DNA of 23,810 nucleotides, taken from the NCBI GenBank assembly GCA_964425005.1, contig CAYRKT010000022.1, forward strand, positions 1-23,810, read 5' to 3'. Positions 13,775 through 20,484 of this stretch are shown here, in pieces. The stretch is from CAYRKT01 sp964425005. Lineage in GTDB: Bacteria; Synergistota; Synergistia; CAYRKT01. The stretch's first letter is position 1. Every line of letters begins with the position of its first letter. A program made the translations under genes and the position numbers. The notes below the pieces were generated by a model. It was given only the letters and a program-made list of their open reading frames with translations, was not told the origin of the DNA and made no database searches.

Positions 13775-14026
13775 CTAACCCCCTCCTGCAGGAGGGAAGA
13801 GGGAGACTGTGTCCCCGTCCTGCAGGGGTGTCTCCATCCCCCTCAGGTGCTCCACGTCGTGGCCGTTGACGAGCATGATCATGCCCTGCTCCAGCTCCTT
13901 CCGGAAGGGCTCCCCGAAGAGCTCGTAGAGCCTCTGGAGGAGCTGGGAGGTGGAGGTGGCCTCCACCTCCACCTCCCTCCTCCCGGCTATCTGGGCCAGG
14001 GTGGCGAAAAGCTTCACCCTCACCAT
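13775..14026 (-). CDS. MoaD/ThiS family ubiquitin-like sulfur carrier
   Basis: 83 aa beta-grasp protein: MVRVKLFATLAQIAGRREVE at the N-terminus, LVNGHDV in the middle and DGDTVSLFPPAGGG at the end. The C-terminal Gly-Gly tail is what is adenylated and thiocarboxylated in this family, supplying sulfur for the dithiolene of molybdopterin/tungstopterin. It ends in three glycines instead of two. It sits 4 nt after the aldehyde oxidoreductase gene and 3 nt before the radical SAM gene, so it is likely a dedicated partner for the tungsten cofactor rather than the housekeeping MoaD. No MoeB-like activating enzyme is in the window. Confidence 0.9.
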   Translation of the reverse strand: MVRVKLFATLAQIAGRREVEVEATSTSQLLQRLYELFGEPFRKELEQGMIMLVNGHDVEHLRGMETPLQDGDTVSLFPPAGGG

Positions 14027-14030
14027 AGCT

Positions 14031-15857
14031 CTACCTGTACCAGCCTATGCCGAGCTCCTCCATCTTGGAGTCCGGTATGGTGCCGTCCTCGTTCCAGCCG
14101 CGGAGCCTGTAGTATATGGGGAGGGTCTTGTCCAGGCGGCAGACGCTCCCCCTGTGGGGACCGCTGGGGATGGGCTCCTCGAGCAGCCTCCTGGGCAGGG
14201 TGTCGTCGGCCCTGGTCAGGCCGGCCTTCAGGTTGAAGGCCCTCTCCAGGTTCCAGATGCGCTCCCCTATCCTGAGGTATTCCTCGCTGGAAAGGTTCCA
14301 CCCGAAGAAGGCGTTCAGCAGGTCCCTGTAGTCGTCGATCCAGAGGCCGAACATGGTGAAGATGCACATCCCCATGGAGTCGACGAGGGTGGTGGTGTCC
14401 TGGAACTCCTTGACCATGGCCACCTTGGCCTCCGAGTCGTCCTGGGGGTCGAACTTCCTCGGGTAGCCCAGTATCTCGGGGCTTATCATGTAGCCCTTTA
14501 TGTGGTCGCCCCCCCTGTTGCAGGTGGCGTACTGCAACCCCAGCCCCTGGGCCACCCTCGGATCGTAGGCGGGAAGCTCGAGCTTCTTGGAGCTCATGGA
14601 TAGCTCCGGATGCCCGTAGGCGCTGGCCAGCCTGTAGCTGCCGTCGGCCATCCTGGCGCCGAAGCCCTCCCTTCGGGCCATCTTGGGCAGGTAGTAGATG
14701 GGCACCTCCGTGTTGCCGAACAGCAGCGGCGGCTCCTCCCCTAGCTCCTCCCTCTTTATGTAGCCCTTCTCGTAGAGCTCCATGGCGCAGGCCAGGGTGG
14801 TGCCGGCCGATATGGTGTCGAAGCCCAGCTCGTTGCACAGGTGGTTGGCGAGTATTATGGTGTGAAGGTCGGCTATTCCCAGGTCGGAGCCGAAGGCCCA
14901 GACGGTCTCGTACTCGGGCCCCTCCACCTCGTCCTCCAGGTAGAAGAGCCGGTTGACCCTGGAACAGCCGATGGGGCAGGCGAAGCAGGGCTTGTTCCTT
15001 ATCAGGTACTTGGCCGCCATGGCCTCGCCGCTCTGCTCGTGGGCCCTTTCGAAGACGCTCTCCTGGAAGTTCCTGTAGGGGTAGAGGCCGTTCTCGTTGA
15101 TGATGTTGACCAGCACGGCTGTGCCGTACTTGGGGGCTCCTCCGCCCGCCACCGGATCGTTCCTGAGCTTGTTGACCTTCTCCCTCACCGCCTGCATGAA
15201 CCTCTCCCTGTCGGCCGCCCTGGGGGCCCCCTTGCCCCCTACGACCACCACGGCCTTCAGGTTCTTGCTCCCCATCACGGCCCCCACGCCGCAACGGCCC
15301 GCGGCCCTGGCCCTGTCGTTCATCACCGCCGCTATCAGGGAGAGGTTCTCCCCCGCGGGCCCTATGAAGGCCATCTTGGCCTTCTCCACCCCCACCTCCT
15401 CCCTCAGCGCCTCCTCCGTCTCGCTCGACAGCTTGCCCCACAGGTGGGAGGCGTCCCTTATCTCCACCGCGTCGTCGTTGACGTAGATGTAGACGGGTTT
15501 TTCGGCCTTGCCCTCCACCACCAGGAGGTCCCATCCGGCGTGCTTGAGCTCGGCCCCGAAGTGGCCTCCCGAGTTGGCGAAGGCGATGAAGCCGGTGAGG
15601 GGGCTTTTGGTCACCACGTTGTACCTGCCGCCCGTGGGCGCGCTGGTCCCGGAGAGGGGGCCTGGGGCGAAGATCAGCTTGTTCTCGGGGGAAAGGGGGT
15701 CTACCTTCGGGTCCACCTCCTTGGCCATCAGGTAGGCCGCAAGGCCCCTGCCCCCCACGTAGTGGCGAAGCACCTCCTCCCCGTAGACCTCGACCCTCGT
15801 GCTCCCGTCGCTCAGGTTCACCCTCAACACCCTTGCCTCCAACTCGAACCCCCCCAA
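14031..15857 (-). CDS. aor: Tungsten-containing aldehyde:ferredoxin oxidoreductase
   Basis: Oxidises aldehydes to carboxylic acids with ferredoxin as acceptor, using a bis-tungstopterin and a [4Fe-4S] cluster; in amino-acid fermenters it handles aldehydes from 2-oxoacid metabolism or runs in reverse. 608 aa. It resembles the Pyrococcus enzyme (recalled from memory) along its length: LSGTSAPTGGRYNVVTKSPL, GGHFGAELKHAGWD, DASHLWGK, RAAGRCGVGAVMGSKNLKAV, the cluster ligands Cys291/Cys294/Cys298 in CFACPIGC, EGPEYETVWAFG, and the fourth ligand Cys498 in DSMGMCIF. Start taken as TTG 15857, which best matches family length but has a weak ribosome site; GTG 15830 with GGAGG 5 nt before it is an alternative. 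First gene of a cassette with MoaD-like and radical SAM genes, under a strong promoter. Confidence 0.96.
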   Translation of the reverse strand: MGGFELEARVLRVNLSDGSTRVEVYGEEVLRHYVGGRGLAAYLMAKEVDPKVDPLSPENKLIFAPGPLSGTSAPTGGRYNVVTKSPLTGFIAFANSGGHFGAELKHAGWDLLVVEGKAEKPVYIYVNDDAVEIRDASHLWGKLSSETEEALREEVGVEKAKMAFIGPAGENLSLIAAVMNDRARAAGRCGVGAVMGSKNLKAVVVVGGKGAPRAADRERFMQAVREKVNKLRNDPVAGGGAPKYGTAVLVNIINENGLYPYRNFQESVFERAHEQSGEAMAAKYLIRNKPCFACPIGCSRVNRLFYLEDEVEGPEYETVWAFGSDLGIADLHTIILANHLCNELGFDTISAGTTLACAMELYEKGYIKREELGEEPPLLFGNTEVPIYYLPKMARREGFGARMADGSYRLASAYGHPELSMSSKKLELPAYDPRVAQGLGLQYATCNRGGDHIKGYMISPEILGYPRKFDPQDDSEAKVAMVKEFQDTTTLVDSMGMCIFTMFGLWIDDYRDLLNAFFGWNLSSEEYLRIGERIWNLERAFNLKAGLTRADDTLPRRLLEEPIPSGPHRGSVCRLDKTLPIYYRLRGWNEDGTIPDSKMEELGIGWYR

Positions 15858-15881
15858 ATCCGTGGGTTTTAGCGATCAAGG

Positions 15882-15910
15882 ATTTTAACAGGATAAATTA
15901 TCTTTGTCAA
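15882..15910 (-). promoter_or_regulatory. Near-consensus promoter of the tungsten cassette
   Basis: On the minus strand: TTGACA (15910-15905), 17-bp spacer, TAAAAT (15887-15882), with TG one base before the -10. Predicted start near 15875, leaving a short leader of ~18 nt. Confidence 0.88.
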
Positions 15911-15975
15911 TGAGTGGATGTTTTTATATCGTCAGCCCCCTTGCGTTCCTGGCCCGTCCGAGCCCCGTTGGGGTG

Positions 15976-15981
15976 TATAAT
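15976..15981 (+). promoter_or_regulatory. -10 element of the TPR gene
   Basis: A perfect TATAAT preceded by GTG; no convincing -35 at the right distance. Predicted start near 15988, ~25 nt before the chosen GTG start. Confidence 0.55.
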
Positions 15982-16012
15982 CTGGGGGACAGGGCCAGGG
16001 GGGTGTTTCGTC

Positions 16013-16648
16013 GTGGGCGTGAGGGGTCTGGCTTTCTCTTTGGCGTTGCTCGTTGGGATGATGCCCTGCGCGGCTTCCGGTTCTCCCTCGGAGGATGTGC
16101 TCTGGAGCAGGGAGGGCGTGCCCGCGGAGGCCTACGCCCAGACCATGTTCGACCAGGGATACAACCTGTACCTGGCGGGGGACCTGAGGGAGGCCCTCCT
16201 CTTCCTGGGGGAGGCGGTCGAGGTCAGGCCCGACTTCAAGAAGGCCTGGTGGTGGATGGCCAGGATCTACGAGGAAGGGGGATCCTTCGACCAGGCCTCG
16301 AGGGCCTGGGAGAGGGTGGTGAGCCTCGATCCCTCCGACAGGGAGGCCTCCTACTTCCTGGAGAGGGCCAGGAGGAGAGCCCTTTACGGCAAGGAGGCGT
16401 GGGACGCCTTCGAGAGGGGTGTGGTTTTCGCCGAGCGGGGGGATCACGCCAGCGCCGAGGCCAGCTTCAGGAGGGCGGTGGAGCTCAACCCGTCCTTCGC
16501 CGAGGCCCACTACAGGCTGGGGGTTTCCCTTGCCCGGCTCGGGAGGACGGAGGAGGCCATTTTGAGCCTTAGGCGTTGCCTCGAGCTCGAGCCCGACCAC
16601 GAGGGGGCGAGGTGGTGGACTAGGGAGCTGGGGTCTAAGCCCCGGTAG
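16013..16648 (+). CDS. Exported TPR-repeat protein
   Basis: A ~211-aa protein with an N-terminal signal peptide (GLAFSLALLVGMMPCAASGS) and then tetratricopeptide repeats. At least three units are clear: QGYNLYLAGDLREALLFLGE, a WWMARIYEEGGSFDQASRAW unit ending LDPSD, and HYRLGVSLARLGRTEEAILS ending LEPDH. The spacing and the Ala/Gly/Pro positions fit TPR, which binds other proteins. Start chosen at GTG 16013 behind a G-rich site; GTG 16019 is possible. The Cys in MMPCAAS does not form a good lipobox. It stands just before the type IV pilus block, like PilF-type TPR assembly factors, but has its own promoter and terminator, so a pilus role is only a suggestion. Confidence 0.75.
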   Translation: MGVRGLAFSLALLVGMMPCAASGSPSEDVLWSREGVPAEAYAQTMFDQGYNLYLAGDLREALLFLGEAVEVRPDFKKAWWWMARIYEEGGSFDQASRAWERVVSLDPSDREASYFLERARRRALYGKEAWDAFERGVVFAERGDHASAEASFRRAVELNPSFAEAHYRLGVSLARLGRTEEAILSLRRCLELEPDHEGARWWTRELGSKPR

Positions 16649-16708
16649 CGATGCCGCCGAAGGTACTGGTAACTCGCCGAAAACCCCTTGTTTTCGCCTC
16701 GGCCGTCT

Positions 16709-16744
16709 CCCCTTTCTGCCCTATCGATGCGGCAAAGGGGTTTT
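16709..16744 (+). terminator. Intrinsic terminator after the TPR gene
   Basis: CCCCTT (16709-16714) and TGCC (16717-16720) pair with GGCA (16731-16734) and AAGGGG (16735-16740), with a 2-nt bulge, a 10-nt loop and TTTT. An upstream AAAACCCCTT (16680-16689) can compete for the same 3' strand. Confidence 0.7.
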
Positions 16745-16794
16745 GTCCTCCTCTTTTGTCCCTTCGTTAAACCCGACGTCCCCCTCCGTCGAGG

Positions 16795-16800
16795 TATAAT
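16795..16800 (+). promoter_or_regulatory. -10 element of the pilus operon
   Basis: Perfect TATAAT, with a start expected near 16807 and a ~40-nt leader before the first pilin ATG. No good -35; an activator or alternative sigma factor may be needed. Confidence 0.5.
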
Positions 16801-16846
16801 AGTAGGCGAAGATGGTTCTTCAGCCCCAAAGCGGAGGTGATATGTC

Positions 16847-17293
16847 ATGAGGACTATCAGGGAGATCGAAAGAAGGAGAAGGGGCGAGGGCTTCACCCTG
16901 GTGGAGCTCCTTATAGTGATAGCGATAATAGGGATCCTGGCGGGCTCGGTGGTGCTGGTATCCGGCGGCGCCACAGACAAGGCCGAGGCGACTAAGATCG
17001 TGAGCAACCTGAGGACGATGAAGAGCGCAGCTTTGATCTACTTCGCCGACAAGGGGAGTTGGCCCACTCAGCGAAGCGATATAGTTCCTTACATGGACAG
17101 GGATCCCGGGGGGAGCTACGACATAGCCGGCCTGAACGATTACTTTGTGGTCTTCGGGCCCGTTCCGGATAGACTGAAAGACAAACTCAACGGCATGGCC
17201 TCCGAAGCCGGGCTGCTGGGTGGGGCTAATAGTACTGCCTCCTTCGATGTGACCTACAACAGCCACGCCTACGTGGGGATGAAGATCCGCTAG
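16847..17293 (+). CDS. Type IV prepilin (likely major pilin), copy 1
   Basis: 148 aa. A charged leader of 15 residues ends in the peptidase site GEG|FTLVELLIVIAIIG, with Glu at position +5 of the mature protein, followed by the hydrophobic helix. The mature globular part begins SGGATDKAEATKIVSNLRTM and resembles G-type pseudopilins/pilins. ATG 16847 follows GGAGGTGATATGTC, the best ribosome site in the cluster. It is first after the operon promoter and is followed by a hairpin, which would favour high expression relative to downstream genes. The neighbouring gene is a clear paralogue. A pseudopilin of a type II secretion system is possible, but the PilY1-like gene downstream supports pili. 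Confidence 0.9.
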   Translation: MRTIREIERRRRGEGFTLVELLIVIAIIGILAGSVVLVSGGATDKAEATKIVSNLRTMKSAALIYFADKGSWPTQRSDIVPYMDRDPGGSYDIAGLNDYFVVFGPVPDRLKDKLNGMASEAGLLGGANSTASFDVTYNSHAYVGMKIR

Positions 17294-17300
17294 CTCAACG

Positions 17301-17326
17301 CTGGCGAAGCGCTGGCGCTTCGCCAG
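17301..17326 (+). terminator. Perfect hairpin between the two pilin genes (partial terminator or mRNA stabiliser)
   Basis: An 11-bp perfect stem (17301-17311 with 17316-17326) with a CTGG loop. It is followed by CTGTATTTCTGG rather than a T run, so full termination is unlikely. Confidence 0.55.
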
Positions 17327-17404
17327 CTGTATTTCTGGTTGGAGTTGGTCTTAACCTACAGGCATGGCCTTGCCCTTTGCGGCAGTGGAGGGGGTGATCC
17401 CAGG

Positions 17405-17851
17405 ATGCTTCGCTCCAGGCGCAGGGGTTTTACTTTGGTGGAGCTACTGCTGGTCTTGGCCCTGGTGGGCGTCCTGGCGGGCTCCGTGGTGCTGGTCTCC
17501 GGTGGCGCCTCCGACAGGGCTAAGGCCATCAGGATAGTTAGCGACCTGAGGACCATAAAGAGCGCTGCCCTGATGTACTACGTGGACAGGGGCAGGTGGC
17601 CCAGCAGGTTCGAGGAACTGCTCGAGGGGGGCTACGTCTCACCCACCCTGGGCAACTTCTCCATAGAGGGGCCCGGGGGCGACGACGTGGTGATCTTCGG
17701 GCCCATAGAGGAGATGGGCGTGAGGAGGGCTTTGGAGTCGATGGCGGCGGAGGCGGGCCTGATAGGAGGGGAGGACGAGGACGTGGCGGACCCCAGCTAT
17801 CCCCCCTACAGAGCTGACCTCCACGAATTCGTCGGTATGAGGATACGCTGA
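17405..17851 (+). CDS. Type IV prepilin, copy 2
   Basis: 148 aa, the same length as copy 1. The leader MLRSRRRG precedes the cleavage site G|FTLVELLLVLALVG with Glu at +5. It shares with copy 1 the stretches LAGSVVLVSGGA, IVS-LRT and KSAAL, and both end in VGM-IR, so this is a tandem duplication that has diverged in the middle and C-terminal part. ATG 17405 follows GGAGGGGG at 17387-17394; the frame is open further upstream but that part has no pilin features. The stop overlaps the prepilin peptidase start (TGATG). Confidence 0.9.
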   Translation: MLRSRRRGFTLVELLLVLALVGVLAGSVVLVSGGASDRAKAIRIVSDLRTIKSAALMYYVDRGRWPSRFEELLEGGYVSPTLGNFSIEGPGGDDVVIFGPIEEMGVRRALESMAAEAGLIGGEDEDVADPSYPPYRADLHEFVGMRIR

Positions 17852-18621
17852 TGGGCGCTGTGGAGGCCCTCTTCGTCCTGGCGCTCGGGGCGGCCTTCGG
17901 GTCCTGGATCGCGGGGTTGACCTACAGGCTGGAGAAGGACCTTCCCCTCGATCAGCTGGGCAGGTCGGCCTGCCCCAGGTGCGGCAGGAAGCTGGGCCCG
18001 CTGGAGGTGATCCCGGTGCTTAGCTACCTCTGGCTGGGGGGCAGGTGCAGGGGGTGTGGTGCCAGGATATCGCCGCGCTACCTGGCGCTGGAGGTCTCCT
18101 TCGCTCTCGCGTCGCTCTCGCTCTGGCTTAGAGAGGGGCTTTCCCCCGCGTGGGCGTTGAGGGCCTCGGGCGCCTTCGTCCTCGGAGCCAACGCGGCGAC
18201 CGACCTGGAGAGCGGTTACGTCTTCGACCTGCTCTCCCTTTACCCGGGCCTTCTGGCCCTGCCGCTCCTGTCGGCCCTGGGGTGGTATCAGGTGGCGCCC
18301 CTCAACCCCCTCGATCCGGCCCTGGGCGGTGTGGCTCTGGGGGGATCGATGTGGGCCATAAGGCTCCTCTACCCCTCGGGCGTCGGCGAGGGGGACGCCA
18401 AGGTGGCCTTCACCATGGGCGTGTTCCTGGGGCTGAAGCTCGGTTTGCTCGCCCTCTACCTCTCCTTCCTCTTCGGAGGGGCACTGGGGCTGGCCCTGCT
18501 CCTCCTGGGGAGAGCGGGGAGGAAGACCCCTCTGCCCTTCGTACCCTTCATGGCCTTCGGCTACCTGGTCTCCGCCCTCCTCGGGGAGCGCTTGCTCTCC
18601 CTCGCGGGGTGGTCGTGGTGA
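17851..18621 (+). CDS. pilD: Prepilin peptidase / N-methyltransferase
   Basis: Inner-membrane aspartic protease that cuts prepilin leaders at Gly|Phe and methylates the new N-terminus. 256 aa. The N-terminal cytoplasmic zinc domain keeps two CxxC pairs, Cys41/Cys44 (CPRCG) and Cys66/Cys69 (CRGCG). The catalytic aspartates are Asp118 in ATDLESGYV and Asp182 in GVGEGDAKV (the GxGD motif). Several hydrophobic helices follow the family pattern, starting with AFGSWIAGLTYRL. ATG 17851 overlaps the stop of the second pilin by one base, and its stop overlaps the GTG of the next gene (GTGA). Its substrates are the five pilin-like proteins around it. Confidence 0.94.
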   Translation: MGAVEALFVLALGAAFGSWIAGLTYRLEKDLPLDQLGRSACPRCGRKLGPLEVIPVLSYLWLGGRCRGCGARISPRYLALEVSFALASLSLWLREGLSPAWALRASGAFVLGANAATDLESGYVFDLLSLYPGLLALPLLSALGWYQVAPLNPLDPALGGVALGGSMWAIRLLYPSGVGEGDAKVAFTMGVFLGLKLGLLALYLSFLFGGALGLALLLLGRAGRKTPLPFVPFMAFGYLVSALLGERLLSLAGWSW

Positions 18622-18986
18622 GGAGAAGGGGATTTACGCTGGTGGAGGTGCTGGTGGCCTTGACGCTCCTGGCGGTGGGGGTCCTGGTGCTCCTCCAAAC
18701 CCCCATACTGGTGGGCAGGCTCTACCTCCAGAGCCAGGCCCAGGTGGTGGCCTACAGGCTGGCCCAGGCGAAGCTCTGGGAGTTGGAGGCCCTGAGCTAC
18801 GACCAGCTCTCCTCTGGGAGCGACCAGGTCTGGGTTGAGCCCCTGTCGTTCTCCAGGAGTTGGTCGGTCCAGGAGGTCTCCGTTTCGGGGGCCTCGGCTA
18901 AGAGGGTGGTGGTGTCGGTTGACTACCAGGGCGTCACCGGAGCCAGGACGGTCTCGGTCAGCTCCCTCGTCTCCAGGCTCCACTAG
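18618..18986 (+). CDS. Minor prepilin (PilV/GspI-like)
   Basis: 122 aa. A very short leader MRRRG precedes FTLVEVLVALTLLAVGVLVL, a standard prepilin site with Glu at +5. The next part (RLYLQSQAQVVAYRLAQAKL) resembles the N-terminal helix of PilV/GspI minor pilins. GTG 18618 overlaps the peptidase stop, implying translational coupling; GTG 18609 and 18615 are in-frame alternatives. Minor pilins of this type start pilus assembly at the tip, probably together with PilY1. Exact class uncertain. Confidence 0.85.
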   Translation: MRRRGFTLVEVLVALTLLAVGVLVLLQTPILVGRLYLQSQAQVVAYRLAQAKLWELEALSYDQLSSGSDQVWVEPLSFSRSWSVQEVSVSGASAKRVVVSVDYQGVTGARTVSVSSLVSRLH

Positions 18987-19878
18987 GGGCTTCACCCTGG
19001 TGGAGCTCCTCCTGGCCCTCCTGATGCTCTCGCTGGTGGGCTACGTGGCCCTTCAATCTCTCTGGGCCGCCGTGAGGGAGTACAACCTCCACTCCGACAG
19101 GATGGTCGCCCTGGAGAGGGCCAGGAACGTGGAGCTCTACCTCAGGAACTTCCTCCCCAACGCGGGGCTCGGTCTGCCCGAGAGCTGGAGCTCGAGCGAG
19201 TTTCCCTTCTCCTTCCCGGCGGGCGTCTCGGCGCTTCAGGTGCTGATCGTCAGGCCCATAACCCTTTACGAGACCTCCCAGGTGGCCTCCCCCGACAGGT
19301 TCGCGGTGGTCTACCCCGTGGACAGGGGGCTGGTCCTGGCGCGGGATCTGGTCTCGGGCGACACCTCCTTGACGGTCACCTGGGACCCTTCGAGGGGTCC
19401 TTCCCACCTGAGCTCCCTCCTGGACGACCTTAGCAGCTCCGGCTTGAAGTCCTACGTGGTCCTTCAGGGGGACAGGAGTCTGTACAGGATCTCCTCCCTG
19501 GACCTGGCGGGCCTAACGCTGAGGCTTTCCACCCCCGTCAGGGGCTTTCACCCCCGGTTCAGGCCGCTCCTCATGGTAAGGGTCAAGGTCTTTCTCCCGG
19601 AGCCGGACGGCACCCTCAGGGTGGACGACCTGATGGGCGGTGGGGCCCAGCCCCTCGAGAGGGGCATAGAGCTGCTCAAGGTCCACTACGACGAGGCTAA
19701 CGGCCTCTTCCGCTACTGGATAATAGCCAGGGGGGAGACCTTCCACCAGGAGCCGATCGAGGCCGGCAGGGTCTACAGGGTGAAGGGTCAGGACTACGCC
19801 CCCTCCGGCGATTCGGCTAGGTACGTCCACGCCATGGTCCACGGCGCGGTTAGGGTGAAAAACCCCTCCTTGAGGTGA
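18919..19878 (+). CDS. Minor prepilin (PilW/GspJ-like), start uncertain
   Basis: The prepilin site STRG|FTLVELLLALLMLSLVGY is clear, with Glu at +5, followed by a ~290-aa globular part, the size of PilW-type minor pilins. There is no ATG or GTG near the cleavage site. The nearest in-frame start is TTG 18919, which gives a 24-residue leader and a 68-bp overlap with the gene before. The preceding gene's stop (TAG at 18984) lies 6 nt upstream of the Gly codon in another frame. Frame passage from the previous gene or an unrecognised start is therefore possible. The body has repeated short hydrophobic/acidic strands and no recognised catalytic motif. Part of the pilus operon; the next gene follows after 6 nt. 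Confidence 0.78.
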   Translation: MTTRASPEPGRSRSAPSSPGSTRGFTLVELLLALLMLSLVGYVALQSLWAAVREYNLHSDRMVALERARNVELYLRNFLPNAGLGLPESWSSSEFPFSFPAGVSALQVLIVRPITLYETSQVASPDRFAVVYPVDRGLVLARDLVSGDTSLTVTWDPSRGPSHLSSLLDDLSSSGLKSYVVLQGDRSLYRISSLDLAGLTLRLSTPVRGFHPRFRPLLMVRVKVFLPEPDGTLRVDDLMGGGAQPLERGIELLKVHYDEANGLFRYWIIARGETFHQEPIEAGRVYRVKGQDYAPSGDSARYVHAMVHGAVRVKNPSLR

Positions 19879-19884
19879 TGGGAC

Positions 19885-20466
19885 ATGAGGAGCAAGGCCT
19901 TCGCCCTGGTGCCGGTCCTGATAGCCCTGACCCTCGGCTTCCTGCTCGTGGGGATCATCTACCAGAGGTCTGTGGAGCTCTCCAGAGGGGGGACCGAGAC
20001 CCTAAGAGGGGAGGGACTTACCCTCCAAGCCCTCAGGGGCATCTCTGCGGCCGAGAGCTGGCTCCTGGAGGCCTCCTCCGCCGACGGGGCTCCCCCCAGG
20101 ACGAACCTACAGACGACCTTGACCGACCCCTCCGCCTTCGAGCTGCACCTGGTGGCGAGGAGGGCGGGGACGCAGGAGATCGCCTCCCTCGACCTGAGCG
20201 AGGGGGGGGTGAGCGTCTGGGCTAAGGTCTACGCCTTGGACTACAGGCCTGATCCATCGCTCCCCTACAGGGAGGGCCTTCCTCCACCCATGGAGGCAGA
20301 GGAGGTCGAAGAGGGTGGCTCCTCCAGCATGTGGGGGAGCTACTTCGGCTCCGGAAGCGCCTCCTCTAAGCCCAGGAGGTATCACTACCTGGTGAGATCC
20401 AGGGCCAGCGACGGCAGGGGGAGCAAGGGGCTGGAGAGGTTGGTGCAGATGACCTTCGAGGATTGA
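19885..20466 (+). CDS. PilX-like minor pilus assembly protein
   Basis: 193 aa. The N-terminus MRSKAFALVPVLIALTLGFL carries a prepilin-like hydrophobic helix, but with Ala before the expected cleavage at A|FALVP and Pro at +5 where most pilins have Glu, as often seen in PilX/GspK-type proteins. Its place between the PilW-like and PilY1-like genes is the usual position of PilX. The C-terminal half has a flexible Glu/Gly/Ser-rich stretch (EAEEVEEGGSSS). ATG 19885 follows GAGGTGATGGGAC. Function by position: tip complex of the pilus with PilY1. Confidence 0.72.
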   Translation: MRSKAFALVPVLIALTLGFLLVGIIYQRSVELSRGGTETLRGEGLTLQALRGISAAESWLLEASSADGAPPRTNLQTTLTDPSAFELHLVARRAGTQEIASLDLSEGGVSVWAKVYALDYRPDPSLPYREGLPPPMEAEEVEEGGSSSMWGSYFGSGSASSKPRRYHYLVRSRASDGRGSKGLERLVQMTFED

Positions 20467-20484
20467 GGTGGGAGGTGAGGGGAG

